Assembly (NCBI GenBank): GCA_040221055.1
Contig: JAVJVN010000009.1
Span: 96,257-160,256, forward strand
DNA from: Rhodothermales bacterium
GTDB lineage: Bacteria > Bacteroidota > Rhodothermia > Rhodothermales > UBA10348
Length of the DNA: 64,000 bases
Direction: 5' to 3'
Shown: in pieces, positions 18,242 to 26,963 of the stretch
How positions within the stretch are numbered: position 1 is the stretch's first letter
How the letters are laid out: each line of letters opens with the position of its first letter
Notes under the pieces: model-generated
Databases searched by the model: none
What the model saw: only the letters and a program-made list of their open reading frames with translations
What the model was told of the DNA's origin: nothing
Program-made: the position numbers and the translations under genes

Positions 18242-20622
18242 TGCGATGTGTCACGTGGGGAAGTTCTGGAGAGGTTCAGCGGATAATACTCAAACGACGT
18301 GAAAGTCGTGACATGGGCGTCATAGAGCCGGGAAAACGGATTCCCGGATTGGCCACCAGGATAGACTCCCCAGGCTGTCGGCGGTTGCGTGGACAAATCG
18401 ACGACCACGCGCCACGAGGCTGAATGTGTCGCCGCCATTCCGTCGGCCGGAGACAACGTCTCGCGCCAACCCGGATAGGGCATCCCTTCCCGCCACAGTG
18501 GGCGCAGAGCCGTGCTCCTGGTCAGATGCCGCATCCGGAGCGTATGCACCTGGCCCCACGGAGGCACCTCGTGTAGCTCGTCAAGTCGCGACAGTGCGGC
18601 CTTGAGCACCGCTTGTCTGTCTTCCCGTTCCGGCGTGCCCTGGATGTCGAACCAGACGGAAGAGTCCGGATGCAGGTCGAACATGCGGACGAACGAGGGC
18701 GGCGGAATCCCGTCGAATGAGGGCTCATCCCAGACGAGCGCTTCCAGGGTGTCCACAAGTTGTGCGAAGAGGGTAGCCTCCCGGGACTCCACCGTCATCC
18801 GGCGATCCCACTCCGACAGGAACCGCACCCGTTCAGCGGAAGCGGCAAGCAGCCCGTCCAACTCCGCGAGGACCGGTACGAGATAATCCGCCTGCTTCGC
18901 ATAAACGTCGGCCTGATACGTCTTCAGATCCCCCACGCCGTGGCGTTCAGCGGCTGTCATCAATTCGTGGATGCGTTGGCTACGATGGATGGGCTCCCAA
19001 TTGGTGCCGAGGTACCACGGATAGTCAGCGCCAGCCGGTCGTTGATTCGTTGAGCTGACCCATCCCGAACCGGGATTATGCATGACCGGCAACGCATCGA
19101 AGGGAACACGCCCTACCCACTCGGTCGAAGACGAGGTGCCATCCAGGATCCCGGCACCACTTCCGGTCCCGCGTATGGGCAGATACCCGGTCGAACGCAA
19201 CGAGATGATGGAATCCCGGCCCGCATACAGGATGTTCTGCATGGGATAGTCCCACGAACGCGTGGCTTCCTCGAATGAAGCATGGTCGACCGCCTTGTTC
19301 ATGAGCAGAAAGGCTTCGAGCGTCCGACCGTATTCATGACCGACCCAGCGGATGGCCAGGGTTCGGTCCCCTGCCGTGCGAACAGGACCGTGGTGAGACC
19401 AGCGGACTCCGTGCACGACATCGGGCCCTCCGTGGACCCTGATCGTGTCGACGACAGACACCAGGGGCTTCCACTGGCCATCGTGCAGATATCGCTCCCC
19501 GGTTTCGTCCAGTTGGAGCAGGTACGTATCCAGTTGATCCGTCCCGGTGTTGGTGAACGCCCACGCGTGCGTCTCCGTGATGCCCTCAATGATGGCGGGA
19601 GCGCTGGGAAACGTGACGCCGTACGAATTCGACTCCGGCGTCACCACGTGCACTTCATACCAGATAGCGGGCAGGGACAGGTTCAGATGCATGTCTCCGG
19701 CCAGAATAGGCATGCCCGTGAGGGACCGGTGCCCATTGACCGCCCAGTTGTTCGACCCCTTTCCGGGACGGAGTCCTTCGGCCAAGCCGTCCAACACTGC
19801 ATGCGTTCCCTTGTCCATCACGCTGCTCACAGATGCAACGGCCGTGCCCGTCTCCGGACTGCCCGTCCCTTCATCCGTGCGAGACGAACCGATATGACTT
19901 CCCGAAGGCACGATGTACTTCTCGTGGGTCGAGAATTCCGGGTACAACGCCCGGAACCCGTCACCACCCAACCGCTGACGTGCCAGATCCAGCGGTACAT
20001 CATCACTCCGGAAGCTGAGGTCATAAGCCATGAATGAAAACAGGGCCTGTGTGTGTTCGGGCGTGACCCGGGACGGGCCACGCCCGAACAACCGGAATTC
20101 GAATGGCCATTCCGAGCGGGACAGACTCTCGACCCAGGCGTTGGCCCCCTGCACATACCACTCCGTGTGGCTCCGTACCGCCGACGTTTCGGCCATCAGG
20201 AGCTCCGTATTGTTCCGAACGGCGTGCACCATTCCGATGTCCCGGAAATACCGGTCCTGCTCGACGGCCGCCGGACCGAGCAATTCGGCAAGACGGCCGG
20301 TGGCGGCCCGCCAGATGAATTCCATCTCGAAGAGGCGATCCCGTGCCACGACGTACCCAAGCGCGATGGTTGCATCCTTTTCACTCCCGGCGTGGATATG
20401 GGGCACACCGCGGGCATCCACCTCCACGTGGACCGGTGCATCCATCCCGTCCAGGAACAACGACGAGGAAACATGGGGCACGGCATGGCGAGCCGTTGCG
20501 TACAGTCCATCCACTGGATCGAGCAAGGGTCCCAATCGAAACGTCCCAGCCAGCGGCAGAAAGAGCAATCCGACGAGACCGATCGTAATGCCTCCAGCAA
20601 CAATGGTCACCAATCCCTTCAT
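18238..20622 (-). CDS. Penicillin acylase family protein (S45 Ntn-hydrolase)
   Basis: 794 residues, typical for the precursor of this family, which self-cleaves into alpha and beta chains. The N-terminus has one membrane-spanning or signal segment (about 3-28). The new N-terminal Ser nucleophile is expected at about residue 290 in GKGSNNWAV, with downstream family motifs MHLNLSLPAIWYE and the GGQSGNPFSRLYDAH region close to the end. Family members split amide bonds of penicillins, acyl-homoserine lactones or acylated amino acids; the substrate here is unknown. It overlaps the ParA gene upstream and the NSS transporter downstream, both by 4 bases (ATGA), so these form a coupled operon. Confidence 0.88.
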   Translation of the reverse strand: MKGLVTIVAGGITIGLVGLLFLPLAGTFRLGPLLDPVDGLYATARHAVPHVSSSLFLDGMDAPVHVEVDARGVPHIHAGSEKDATIALGYVVARDRLFEMEFIWRAATGRLAELLGPAAVEQDRYFRDIGMVHAVRNNTELLMAETSAVRSHTEWYVQGANAWVESLSRSEWPFEFRLFGRGPSRVTPEHTQALFSFMAYDLSFRSDDVPLDLARQRLGGDGFRALYPEFSTHEKYIVPSGSHIGSSRTDEGTGSPETGTAVASVSSVMDKGTHAVLDGLAEGLRPGKGSNNWAVNGHRSLTGMPILAGDMHLNLSLPAIWYEVHVVTPESNSYGVTFPSAPAIIEGITETHAWAFTNTGTDQLDTYLLQLDETGERYLHDGQWKPLVSVVDTIRVHGGPDVVHGVRWSHHGPVRTAGDRTLAIRWVGHEYGRTLEAFLLMNKAVDHASFEEATRSWDYPMQNILYAGRDSIISLRSTGYLPIRGTGSGAGILDGTSSSTEWVGRVPFDALPVMHNPGSGWVSSTNQRPAGADYPWYLGTNWEPIHRSQRIHELMTAAERHGVGDLKTYQADVYAKQADYLVPVLAELDGLLAASAERVRFLSEWDRRMTVESREATLFAQLVDTLEALVWDEPSFDGIPPPSFVRMFDLHPDSSVWFDIQGTPEREDRQAVLKAALSRLDELHEVPPWGQVHTLRMRHLTRSTALRPLWREGMPYPGWRETLSPADGMAATHSASWRVVVDLSTQPPTAWGVYPGGQSGNPFSRLYDAHVTTFTSFEYYPLNLSRTSPRDTSQ

Positions 20623-21437
20623 CGAATCGGTTCTGCGTTCTGGTCGCGCACTGCGGACGCGGGAGCGGGAGCAGGAGCGGGTGCCGCTCGAGCCCAGATT
20701 TCCTCTGCGGCATTGGCGTAGTCGACCGCACCACGGGCGTGTGGACTGCGATCGAATACCGTGAGGCCATCCGAATTGGTCACCGAGAGCGTGGTGCACG
20801 TCCGGATGATGCTGTGACACACGTGCTCGCCATATTTGTCACGCATGTATTTCCGGAAGGAATGATGATTCCGCTTGCGGGCATCGACCATCGTGAAAAG
20901 GAAGCTGGGCTCTGCGAGCGACGGGTTCAGTTTCTTGGAAACCATGCGCGCCGTTTGCCAGGTCTGTTCGGCACCAACCACGGGTTGATACTCTGGAAGA
21001 ACCGGAACCAACACATGATCACTGGCGGCCAGCGCGTTCAGGCTGTACACGGTAACGGCAGCAGCCGTATCGAACAGCAGGACGTCGTATCCGGAAACAT
21101 CCCGCTGGACGAATTCACGGGCCCAAAGCACGTCCACCGGTCGGGTCAACTTCCGGATACCGGATGACAATGCCGGGGAAGAGGGAAGCAGATTGAACGA
21201 TGCCAACTCCAGAATACCCGGCCGATGGCCATCTTTCATGTCCGGATCGAAAATAACCACGGACGACCGGGTCGGGTCCGGTTCGGGCACGCCCATCATC
21301 CGCGTCAGGAAACCCTGGGGATCCAGGTCGACAACCAGTACATTGAGGCCACTCAAACCAAGGGCAGCGGCCAGATTGATGGAAGAAGTGGTTTTACCCG
21401 TCCCCCCCTTGTGGTTGCAAACCGTGAGCGTGAGCAT
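20619..21437 (-). CDS. Orphan ParA-family ATPase
   Basis: 272 residues. The deviant Walker A motif KGGTGKTT is at residues 10-17, followed by VDLDPQG. The Walker B region reads LLFDTAAA rather than the usual D-x-PP. A Pro-Ala repeat tail (APAPAPAPAS) closes the protein. ParA/MinD-like ATPases position DNA or protein cargo on the nucleoid. No ParB gene lies beside it, so this is not a standard chromosome partition pair; it heads an operon with an acylase, a transporter and a tyrosine phosphatase. The ATG at 21437 is chosen because the Walker A then sits at the usual place. Confidence 0.87.
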   Translation of the reverse strand: MLTLTVCNHKGGTGKTTSSINLAAALGLSGLNVLVVDLDPQGFLTRMMGVPEPDPTRSSVVIFDPDMKDGHRPGILELASFNLLPSSPALSSGIRKLTRPVDVLWAREFVQRDVSGYDVLLFDTAAAVTVYSLNALAASDHVLVPVLPEYQPVVGAEQTWQTARMVSKKLNPSLAEPSFLFTMVDARKRNHHSFRKYMRDKYGEHVCHSIIRTCTTLSVTNSDGLTVFDRSPHARGAVDYANAAEEIWARAAPAPAPAPASAVRDQNAEPIR

Positions 21438-21471
21438 GCAGACTGGATTGAGTGTAACACGACGGGGGCGC

Positions 21472-21499
21472 AAGTTAGGGCCTGAAATCGCGATGTCAA
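21472..21499 (-). promoter_or_regulatory. Candidate promoter for the parA operon
   Basis: On the minus strand a perfect TTGACA (21494-21499) is followed after 16 bases by TAACTTG (from 21477 leftwards), close to the Bacteroidota TAnnTTTG form. It lies about 35 bases before the ATG at 21437. The -10 match is partial. Confidence 0.35.
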
Positions 21500-21518
21500 A
21501 CCCTGAGCGCCAGGTACC

Positions 21519-22994
21519 ATGAAGCACATTCCTCCGTCCTGGATGTGGGCCATGGTCAGTGGGTTGATGGTCGGCGCTTCGTTTCCACCCTCCCTCCTGC
21601 CCATCACGGCCGGTCCGGGCCTGGTGGTGTTCCTGTTCGTCATGCGGCGGCAGGAAGATGACACCAATCCCGCCATACCCATCCTCCTGCATATGATGGC
21701 AGCCTGGGGTTGGGCGTTCTCGTGGGTCGGCTTCCATGCTGTGCCACATGTGTCCGCGACGTCGATGCTGGTGCTGCTGGCCCTCATCATGCTGGCGACG
21801 GCGGCGTCAACCGCCGGTTTCAACTGGGCCGGACTTCCCGGCCTGGCCACGGGACACCTCGCCCTGGAGGGATTGCTGACATACGGACCTGTTTCCATGC
21901 CTTGGGTCTCGTCGGGATTCACGGTCAGCGGGACGGTTCTGGCGCCACTGGTTTCGCTGTTCGGAATAGCCGGAACGTCCGTCCTGCTCTGGACGTCGGC
22001 CTTGGCCCTCGTCGCGCGCAAGGGGAAACACAGACCGTGGACCAGGATGGTGGCGGTGGCGGCATTCATGTCCCTGTTCACCTTTCTTGGGTCTCATCTC
22101 CCCGGGTCCGATGTCACGACTCCCCTGCAGGATCCATTGAACGTGCGGATCGTCCAGCCGAACATGACACCCGACACCTGGGCAGACGTTCAGTCATCGA
22201 CCCGGGTGGATTCACTGCTGCGTCTGTCCAGCGGATCGGCGGTCGACCTCACCGTTTGGCCCGAGACGGCATTACCGAAGACACCTGCCGACCCGTTGCC
22301 GTGGAGGGACTCTGGGGCCGGGTACGGTCCCCGGGGTCCGCTCCCGTTGCCCCTGTTGTCGGGCGGCATCCTGTCCCGGTCGGATACCGCTCCCTGGAAT
22401 GCAGCAATCCTGTTGATGCCGGACAAGGTGGCAGAGGTCTATGCAAAACAGGAATTGGTACCGTTTGCCGAGTATGTGCCGGGAAGCCGGTGGATATCCG
22501 CTCTGTCGGCGCTGGCGGTGGATGCCGGAGGCGTACCGGGATACGCACCCGGTGATCATTCGTCATATTGGACCGTGAACGGATGGACATTGGCCCCCAT
22601 GATCTGCTTCGAAAGTGTTTTTGCCCTACTGGCCCGAAGACACGCCCGGGAAGGCGCCGATGTACTGGTTGTCCTGTCACAGACCGGATGGTGGTCGCTG
22701 CCGCGGGCGGCCCATCAGCACATGGCCTACTCCTCGCTCACGGCCCGAAGTGTGGGTCTGCCGTTGATCGTATCCAGCGTGAATGGTCCCAGCGGTGTTA
22801 TCGGTGCTCGCGGGAAGGCAACGAAGACCATTCCGCAGGGCGTCCAGGCCACGAGAACCTTCACGGTGCCTTCCGTGAAAGTGGCGACCCCGTACTCCGT
22901 CGTGGGTGATTGGCCGGCATGGGTTATCTTTGGATCACTCATCCTCGCCTCAGTCCGGAATCGTCGACTCCGACGCGCGTCCTCCGATCCATGA
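21519..22994 (+). CDS. lnt: Apolipoprotein N-acyltransferase
   Basis: 491 residues. About six N-terminal membrane helices (1-200) are followed by a periplasmic nitrilase-fold domain and a last helix near 465-480. The catalytic triad is visible: Glu in WPETALP near 249, Lys in YAKQELVPFAEYVPG near 310 and Cys in MICFES near 362. The enzyme adds the third acyl chain to lipoproteins, which this genome needs for the several lipoproteins in the window. The stop codon overlaps the ATG of maf (22991), so they are co-translated. Confidence 0.93.
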   Translation: MKHIPPSWMWAMVSGLMVGASFPPSLLPITAGPGLVVFLFVMRRQEDDTNPAIPILLHMMAAWGWAFSWVGFHAVPHVSATSMLVLLALIMLATAASTAGFNWAGLPGLATGHLALEGLLTYGPVSMPWVSSGFTVSGTVLAPLVSLFGIAGTSVLLWTSALALVARKGKHRPWTRMVAVAAFMSLFTFLGSHLPGSDVTTPLQDPLNVRIVQPNMTPDTWADVQSSTRVDSLLRLSSGSAVDLTVWPETALPKTPADPLPWRDSGAGYGPRGPLPLPLLSGGILSRSDTAPWNAAILLMPDKVAEVYAKQELVPFAEYVPGSRWISALSALAVDAGGVPGYAPGDHSSYWTVNGWTLAPMICFESVFALLARRHAREGADVLVVLSQTGWWSLPRAAHQHMAYSSLTARSVGLPLIVSSVNGPSGVIGARGKATKTIPQGVQATRTFTVPSVKVATPYSVVGDWPAWVIFGSLILASVRNRRLRRASSDP

Positions 22995-23593
22995 TCCTGT
23001 CCACACCCTTCATCCTTGCATCGGCCAGCCCGCGTCGGCGCGATCTGTTGCGCGTTTTCGGTTTCCCGTTTGAGGTCATTCCGTCCAGTACGGCAGAGGT
23101 GCATGTGCCGGGAGAAACACCTGATTCCCTCGTCCGGCGCCTGGCGTCCGAAAAGGCCAGGGAGGTCTCTTATTCGCATGAAGACGCGCTCGTTCTGGGA
23201 GCAGATACGGTCGTGGTCCTGGACGGCGCAATCCTCGGAAAGCCGGAGGATGCCGACGACGCCCGTGCCATGCTGGCACGTTTGTCCGGCCGAACGCATG
23301 TGGTGTATACGGGAATAGCGCTTGAGCATGGTCGCTCGAGGCGGAGTGTTTCGCACGCAAGCCGGACGCACGTCACCATGGATGTGCTGTCACCGGACGA
23401 GATCGCCGACTATGTTTCCGGAGGCTCCCCGATGGACAAGGCGGGTGCGTACGGTATCCAGGAAGACCGGGGGGCCATGTTCGTTGCCGGAATTGAAGGC
23501 GATTACTACACCGTCGTTGGGCTTCCGTTGAACGCACTGTACCGGATCCTGCTGCGGGACTTCGCAGACCTCATTGTTCGAGCCAGCCCATGA
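22991..23593 (+). CDS. maf: Maf-family nucleotide pyrophosphatase
   Basis: 200 residues. The N-terminal ILASASPRRRDLL motif, the ADTVV segment (LGADTVVVLDG), the LSGRTHVVYTG stretch and DKAGAYGIQ match Maf/YhdE enzymes that hydrolyse dTTP, UTP or modified nucleotides and have been linked to division arrest. Within the family the subtype is set by a few active-site residues that I cannot assign firmly, so dTTP/UTP preference is a likely but unproven reading. Starts inside the stop of lnt and overlaps the following amidotransferase (ATGA at 23590). Cytoplasmic. Confidence 0.92.
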   Translation: MILSTPFILASASPRRRDLLRVFGFPFEVIPSSTAEVHVPGETPDSLVRRLASEKAREVSYSHEDALVLGADTVVVLDGAILGKPEDADDARAMLARLSGRTHVVYTGIALEHGRSRRSVSHASRTHVTMDVLSPDEIADYVSGGSPMDKAGAYGIQEDRGAMFVAGIEGDYYTVVGLPLNALYRILLRDFADLIVRASP

Positions 23594-24348
23594 TTGAGTC
23601 CTCCTTTCCGGAACTGCGTTGCCTGTTGCTGCAGGCCCGCACCGAAGTTGACATGGCCAGTCAGGAGTTGGACTGTTTTGCCGAACGTACGCGTCTGTTG
23701 CGTCATCAACTCGGCACGTTCAATGTGACCGATGGCACGCCTTCCCGGGATCTCCTGACGGACAAGGATGTGTTGTTCATCGGAGGCGCGGGCGAATTTT
23801 CCGCCACCAGGGATTATGACTGGATGCCGCATGTTCTTGACCTCGTAAGGTTCGCGGTGGATGCGGATGTGCCCATTTTCGGTTCGTGTTGGGGGCACCA
23901 GATCATTGCGCGCGCCCTGGGTGGGTGTGTTGAACACGATCCGACCCGGGCCGAGATGGGTTGCCTCCCGGTTCAACTCACGGAGGCTGGGCGCGCGGAT
24001 GCCCTTTTTTCTCCATTCCCGCCATCCTTTCTTGCCAACATGGGCCATCACGACCGGGTCACCATCCTTCCCGACGGAGCCGTGGAGTTGGCACGCAGCG
24101 AATCGCAACCGCACCAAGCCTTCCGCCTGGAAGGTACCCGGGTTTATGGGACCCAATTCCACTCGGAACTCGATGCGCGGCGTGAACGGGAGCGCCTCAT
24201 CCGGTATCAGCGCTTCTACCGGAACGAGTTGCCGGACGACTCGGCCCTCCAACGCATCATCGACAACCTGGCGGAGACCACGGAAGTCGATCATCTGCTG
24301 TTCGACTTCCTGCGATTGGTCACGGGGCATACCCCGGATGCAGCATGA
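23590..24348 (+). CDS. Class I glutamine amidotransferase-like protein
   Basis: 252 residues. The triad of class I amidotransferases is present: Cys near 100 in FGSCWGHQIIARALGG, and His near 190 with Glu in YGTQFHSELD. It resembles the stand-alone GMP-synthase-like glutamine amidotransferases, or gamma-glutamyl hydrolases, that act without a fused synthetase domain. The C-terminal 50 residues are helical and unmatched. It is translationally coupled to maf and its 3' end overlaps the convergent Acg-like gene by 29 bases. The acceptor substrate is not known. Confidence 0.83.
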   Translation: MIESSFPELRCLLLQARTEVDMASQELDCFAERTRLLRHQLGTFNVTDGTPSRDLLTDKDVLFIGGAGEFSATRDYDWMPHVLDLVRFAVDADVPIFGSCWGHQIIARALGGCVEHDPTRAEMGCLPVQLTEAGRADALFSPFPPSFLANMGHHDRVTILPDGAVELARSESQPHQAFRLEGTRVYGTQFHSELDARRERERLIRYQRFYRNELPDDSALQRIIDNLAETTEVDHLLFDFLRLVTGHTPDAA

Positions 24349-25318
24349 CGTCGACCAGGCTTCTCCGGTTCGTTGCACGGGGGGGATCACTGTATCCAAA
24401 TCGAACCAGCAGCTGAGGAGTCCCGCTTTCTGTCATCATCCCAGTGAGTTCGTCGCGGATGGCATCGATGGCATACATCGAGGCCCGGACGCCGCGCCGT
24501 GTTGCGGACAGCAGCACGGCTTCCAGGGACAGACCAGCACGCAGCCAGGACGCCATGCGATCACCACGCGTACTAAGGAGCGCCATGCTGACGTCCTCAT
24601 CGGCGTCTCCGAAAAACGCGAACGAGGGGGGGCGTTCCCCAGGGAGTCCGTCCCGGGAACGCGACCTGTTCGGGTGTCGCCATGCTTCCAGTTCGCGCAG
24701 ACGATTTTCACTCAGCCGCGGCAACCGGCCGCTCACATCCGCCAGCGTCCGGATCTGGTTCTGATCCAACCATTGCAGGACCACGCCGCCGTCGTCTGCA
24801 ATACCAGACAGCGCGTCCCTGATCTTCCCGTCGGAAAGCGGCGCGCGGAAACCCGTCCGGACCGTGCGTCGCTCCCGCATGGCGTTCAGGATGTCCATAT
24901 CGACGTCCATATGATTCCTGTTCAGGACATCGGTCCTGACCAACAAATCGGCATCCGCAATCTCCGGAAAAACAGACGTGCGAAAATCGAATCCGTATGC
25001 GCTCAGAGCCATTTCATAGTTGCACTGGGCCGCTCCACAACTCATTACAAGCGAGCGAACCTGGGGATCAACGACAGCAAGCGCCCGGCTCCGGTCCGCA
25101 TAGAGAAAGACACTCGAGCCGGATACCTGGAACAGCCAAGGCTGTGTATTGTGCGTTGACGGTGCCAGAACAGCGTACTGGATCAAGAATCGAAGTTGAG
25201 CCTGCAACGAAAGCCCGTCCGGAAATCCGGTCGGGCTGACATCCCGGGGATTGTGGCCTTGGTTGGACATCAATACCGACGATGGCGCTGGATATGTGGA
25301 GGGAATAGCGACGTTCAT
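24320..25318 (-). CDS. Acg-like nitroreductase-fold flavoprotein
   Basis: 332 residues. The N-terminal AVLAPSTHNTQPWLFQV is the typical opening of the Acg family of divergent FMN-binding nitroreductases (two fused nitroreductase-like lobes), followed later by the RRTVRTGF segment and a C-terminal LLVRFGY. In mycobacteria, Acg is thought to sequester FMN in dormancy; other members lack a proven reaction. The start is uncertain: ATG at 25318, or ATG at 25270 (MSNQGHN); neither has a strong ribosome site. It lies 77 bases downstream of tonB on the same strand and its end overlaps the amidotransferase gene. Confidence 0.78.
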   Translation of the reverse strand: MNVAIPSTYPAPSSVLMSNQGHNPRDVSPTGFPDGLSLQAQLRFLIQYAVLAPSTHNTQPWLFQVSGSSVFLYADRSRALAVVDPQVRSLVMSCGAAQCNYEMALSAYGFDFRTSVFPEIADADLLVRTDVLNRNHMDVDMDILNAMRERRTVRTGFRAPLSDGKIRDALSGIADDGGVVLQWLDQNQIRTLADVSGRLPRLSENRLRELEAWRHPNRSRSRDGLPGERPPSFAFFGDADEDVSMALLSTRGDRMASWLRAGLSLEAVLLSATRRGVRASMYAIDAIRDELTGMMTESGTPQLLVRFGYSDPPRATNRRSLVDVMLHPGYAP

Positions 25319-25395
25319 GCAAGATTAGGCGTGTATTTTTTCCGGATTTGCCAGCATGGTCTTTTCATTCTTGTAGTGGATTTCCCGACAGGCAG

Positions 25396-26130
25396 TCAGT
25401 TCTTCGCCGCGTCCCTCAGGCGGAACCGGATGGGAATGGACATCCGCACACTCACGGCACGTCCCCGCTGCATTCCCGGCTGGAACGTGAGTTGCATGAC
25501 GGCCTTGACGGCCGCCTCATCCAGTACTTGACCACTGGAACGGGCAACTTCCGGCATGGCCGGTCGCCCTTCCGGCGTCACAACAATCTGGATGACAACC
25601 AGGCCTTCCAATCCAGCCTGCCGGGCGATTTCCGGGTACTCCAGATATTCGTAGACCTTCTGGGCACCCCCGATGATGGTCGGCATCTGCTCGACGACCA
25701 CGAAGATTTCGGTCTCGTCTTCCTGCTCGGGCTCAGGACTCGCCGGCATGGGTGGCGGTGGAGGAAGGTCTGAAAGAGGAGCATCCAGATCGAGCGTCGC
25801 ATCCAGATCCAATTCTTCTTCCTCGAACACGAAGTCATCGGGGACCTCTACCGGGACCGGCGGTCGGGGTGGTGGGGGCGCCTTCAGTTCCTGTGTGGTC
25901 TGGATGATTTCCTCCATCTGGACGGTTTCCTGATCCACAAGTACGAAGTCCAGCCCCTCACCGGCAGGCGTCAAGTTCATGCGTACCAGGACCACCATGA
26001 CGGATAGCGACAGGACAAGTCCGGCCATGACCATGGTCCGGTAAGCCGACTTGTGTTCCAGCCCTTCGTTCTTGCGGGGACGGCGCGGATTCTCGAGGAG
26101 GATCTCTCGAATGGTTTGGTTGGTTTTCAT
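25396..26130 (-). CDS. tonB: TonB-like energy transducer
   Basis: 244 residues. One membrane anchor near 30-50, a Pro-rich and acidic linker (KAPPPPRPPVPVEVP, then runs of Glu and Asp, then PPPPPMPASPEPEQ) and a C-terminal TonB domain from about 150, with the family phrases YPEIARQAGLEGLVVIQIVV and TFQPGMQRGRAVSVRMSIPIRFRL. TonB carries inner-membrane energy from ExbB-ExbD to outer-membrane receptors. An AGAGAGG ribosome site 5 bases upstream supports the ATG at 26130. ExbB/ExbD are not adjacent; the only pair in the window is at 38383-39519. Confidence 0.9.
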   Translation of the reverse strand: MKTNQTIREILLENPRRPRKNEGLEHKSAYRTMVMAGLVLSLSVMVVLVRMNLTPAGEGLDFVLVDQETVQMEEIIQTTQELKAPPPPRPPVPVEVPDDFVFEEEELDLDATLDLDAPLSDLPPPPPMPASPEPEQEDETEIFVVVEQMPTIIGGAQKVYEYLEYPEIARQAGLEGLVVIQIVVTPEGRPAMPEVARSSGQVLDEAAVKAVMQLTFQPGMQRGRAVSVRMSIPIRFRLRDAAKN

Positions 26131-26135
26131 GTCAA

Positions 26136-26142
26136 CCTCTCT
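26136..26142 (-). promoter_or_regulatory. Ribosome binding site of the tonB gene
   Basis: AGAGAGG on the minus strand, 5 bases before the ATG at 26130; it decides for this start over longer in-frame ones. Confidence 0.55.
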
Positions 26143-26177
26143 GGGATTTGAACGGGTGTGTTCCAAGCTCACACGCA

Positions 26178-26191
26178 GATTACCCGTAATC
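26178..26191. promoter_or_regulatory. Palindrome upstream of tonB, possible operator
   Basis: GATTAC CC GTAATC: two perfect 6-base arms around a 2-base centre, about 50 bases before the tonB start codon. Its place between the regulator gene and tonB fits an operator, but no protein can be named. Confidence 0.35.
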
Positions 26192-26202
26192 CCAAAGGCC
26201 CG

Positions 26203-26269
26203 GTATAGGGCCAGCACCTTGCACCCTATGCAGGAATACCGTGACCAGGTGTAGTCCCTGGCCCTACAC
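26203..26269. repeat. 12-base inverted repeat upstream of tonB
   Basis: GTATAGGGCCAG (26203-26214) and CTGGCCCTACAC (26258-26269) are inverted copies with 11 of 12 positions matching. A second, shorter pair lies inside: ATAGGG (26205-26210) and CCCTAT (26224-26229), and GTGTAG/CTACAC (26249-26254 and 26264-26269). The whole falls in the 163-base spacer between the response regulator stop and tonB. It may be a regulator binding array or an RNA stem. Confidence 0.45.
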
Positions 26270-26293
26270 GATCCGTTGCCGACAATGACGTGT

Positions 26294-26944
26294 TTATCCG
26301 GCCTTTTCCCCTTCAACCCACTGGACAGCATGCTGCATGAGTTCGGCCGCGCTGTCCAGATTCAACTTCGTCTTGATCCTTGCACGGTAAGACTCGACGG
26401 TCTTGACGGACAGATGGAGCCGCTCTGCGATATCCCGCGTACCCGCTCCCCGTCCGGTCAGCTCGAATACCTCCAATTCCCGATCGGAAAGCACATCCAA
26501 TGGAGACTCCTTCAAGGGTTCATGTCCCGATGCCATGCCCAGCAAAAGGCGCTCGTTGATCTCTTCCGAAACATAGATTCCACCATTCATTATCCGACGG
26601 ATGGCTTTGACCATTACGTCAACTGCAGAGAGCTTCATGACGTAACCCCGCGCGCCTGCCCGGATGGCCCGCTCGGCGTAGAGCATTTCGTCATGCCGGG
26701 AGACCACCAGGGACCGGATGCCCGGACGGATGGCCTGGATCTGTTTCACCAGTTCGAGTCCACTCATGCCGGGAAGAGAGATGTCCACGACCAACAGATC
26801 GGGGTTTTCCTTCTCGATGATCCCCAGTGCATCTTCGGCGCTGGATGCCTGGCCGACCACGGTCAAGTCGGACTCTGCATCGATGGACATGATGAGTCCT
26901 TTCCGCATGAGAGGATGGTCGTCGACAACTACAATTCGTGTCAT
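26294..26944 (-). CDS. NarL/FixJ-family response regulator
   Basis: 216 residues. The receiver domain has the acidic pocket VVDDH, phospho-acceptor Asp54 in LLVVDISLPG, the Ser of LVVSRHDE and Lys in GYVMK near 104, so it should be phosphorylated. The C-terminal LuxR-type helix-turn-helix reads LSDRELEVFELTGRGAGTRDIAERLHLSVKTVESYRARI. It follows the FixL-like kinase gene by 19 bases on the same strand and is surely its partner. The nearest downstream gene is tonB, and inverted repeats lie in that spacer, so tonB is a reasonable candidate target. Confidence 0.93.
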   Translation of the reverse strand: MTRIVVVDDHPLMRKGLIMSIDAESDLTVVGQASSAEDALGIIEKENPDLLVVDISLPGMSGLELVKQIQAIRPGIRSLVVSRHDEMLYAERAIRAGARGYVMKLSAVDVMVKAIRRIMNGGIYVSEEINERLLLGMASGHEPLKESPLDVLSDRELEVFELTGRGAGTRDIAERLHLSVKTVESYRARIKTKLNLDSAAELMQHAVQWVEGEKAG

Positions 26945-26963
26945 GGCAATAGGGTGTGGTCAG

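Noticed and set aside
20619-21437. Chromosome partition pair parA-parB
   Set aside because: No ParB-like gene adjoins; the downstream gene is an acylase.
23861-25159. 432-residue plus-strand frame across the amidotransferase and Acg-like genes
   Set aside because: Runs through two well-supported genes in the wrong frame or strand and shows no domains.
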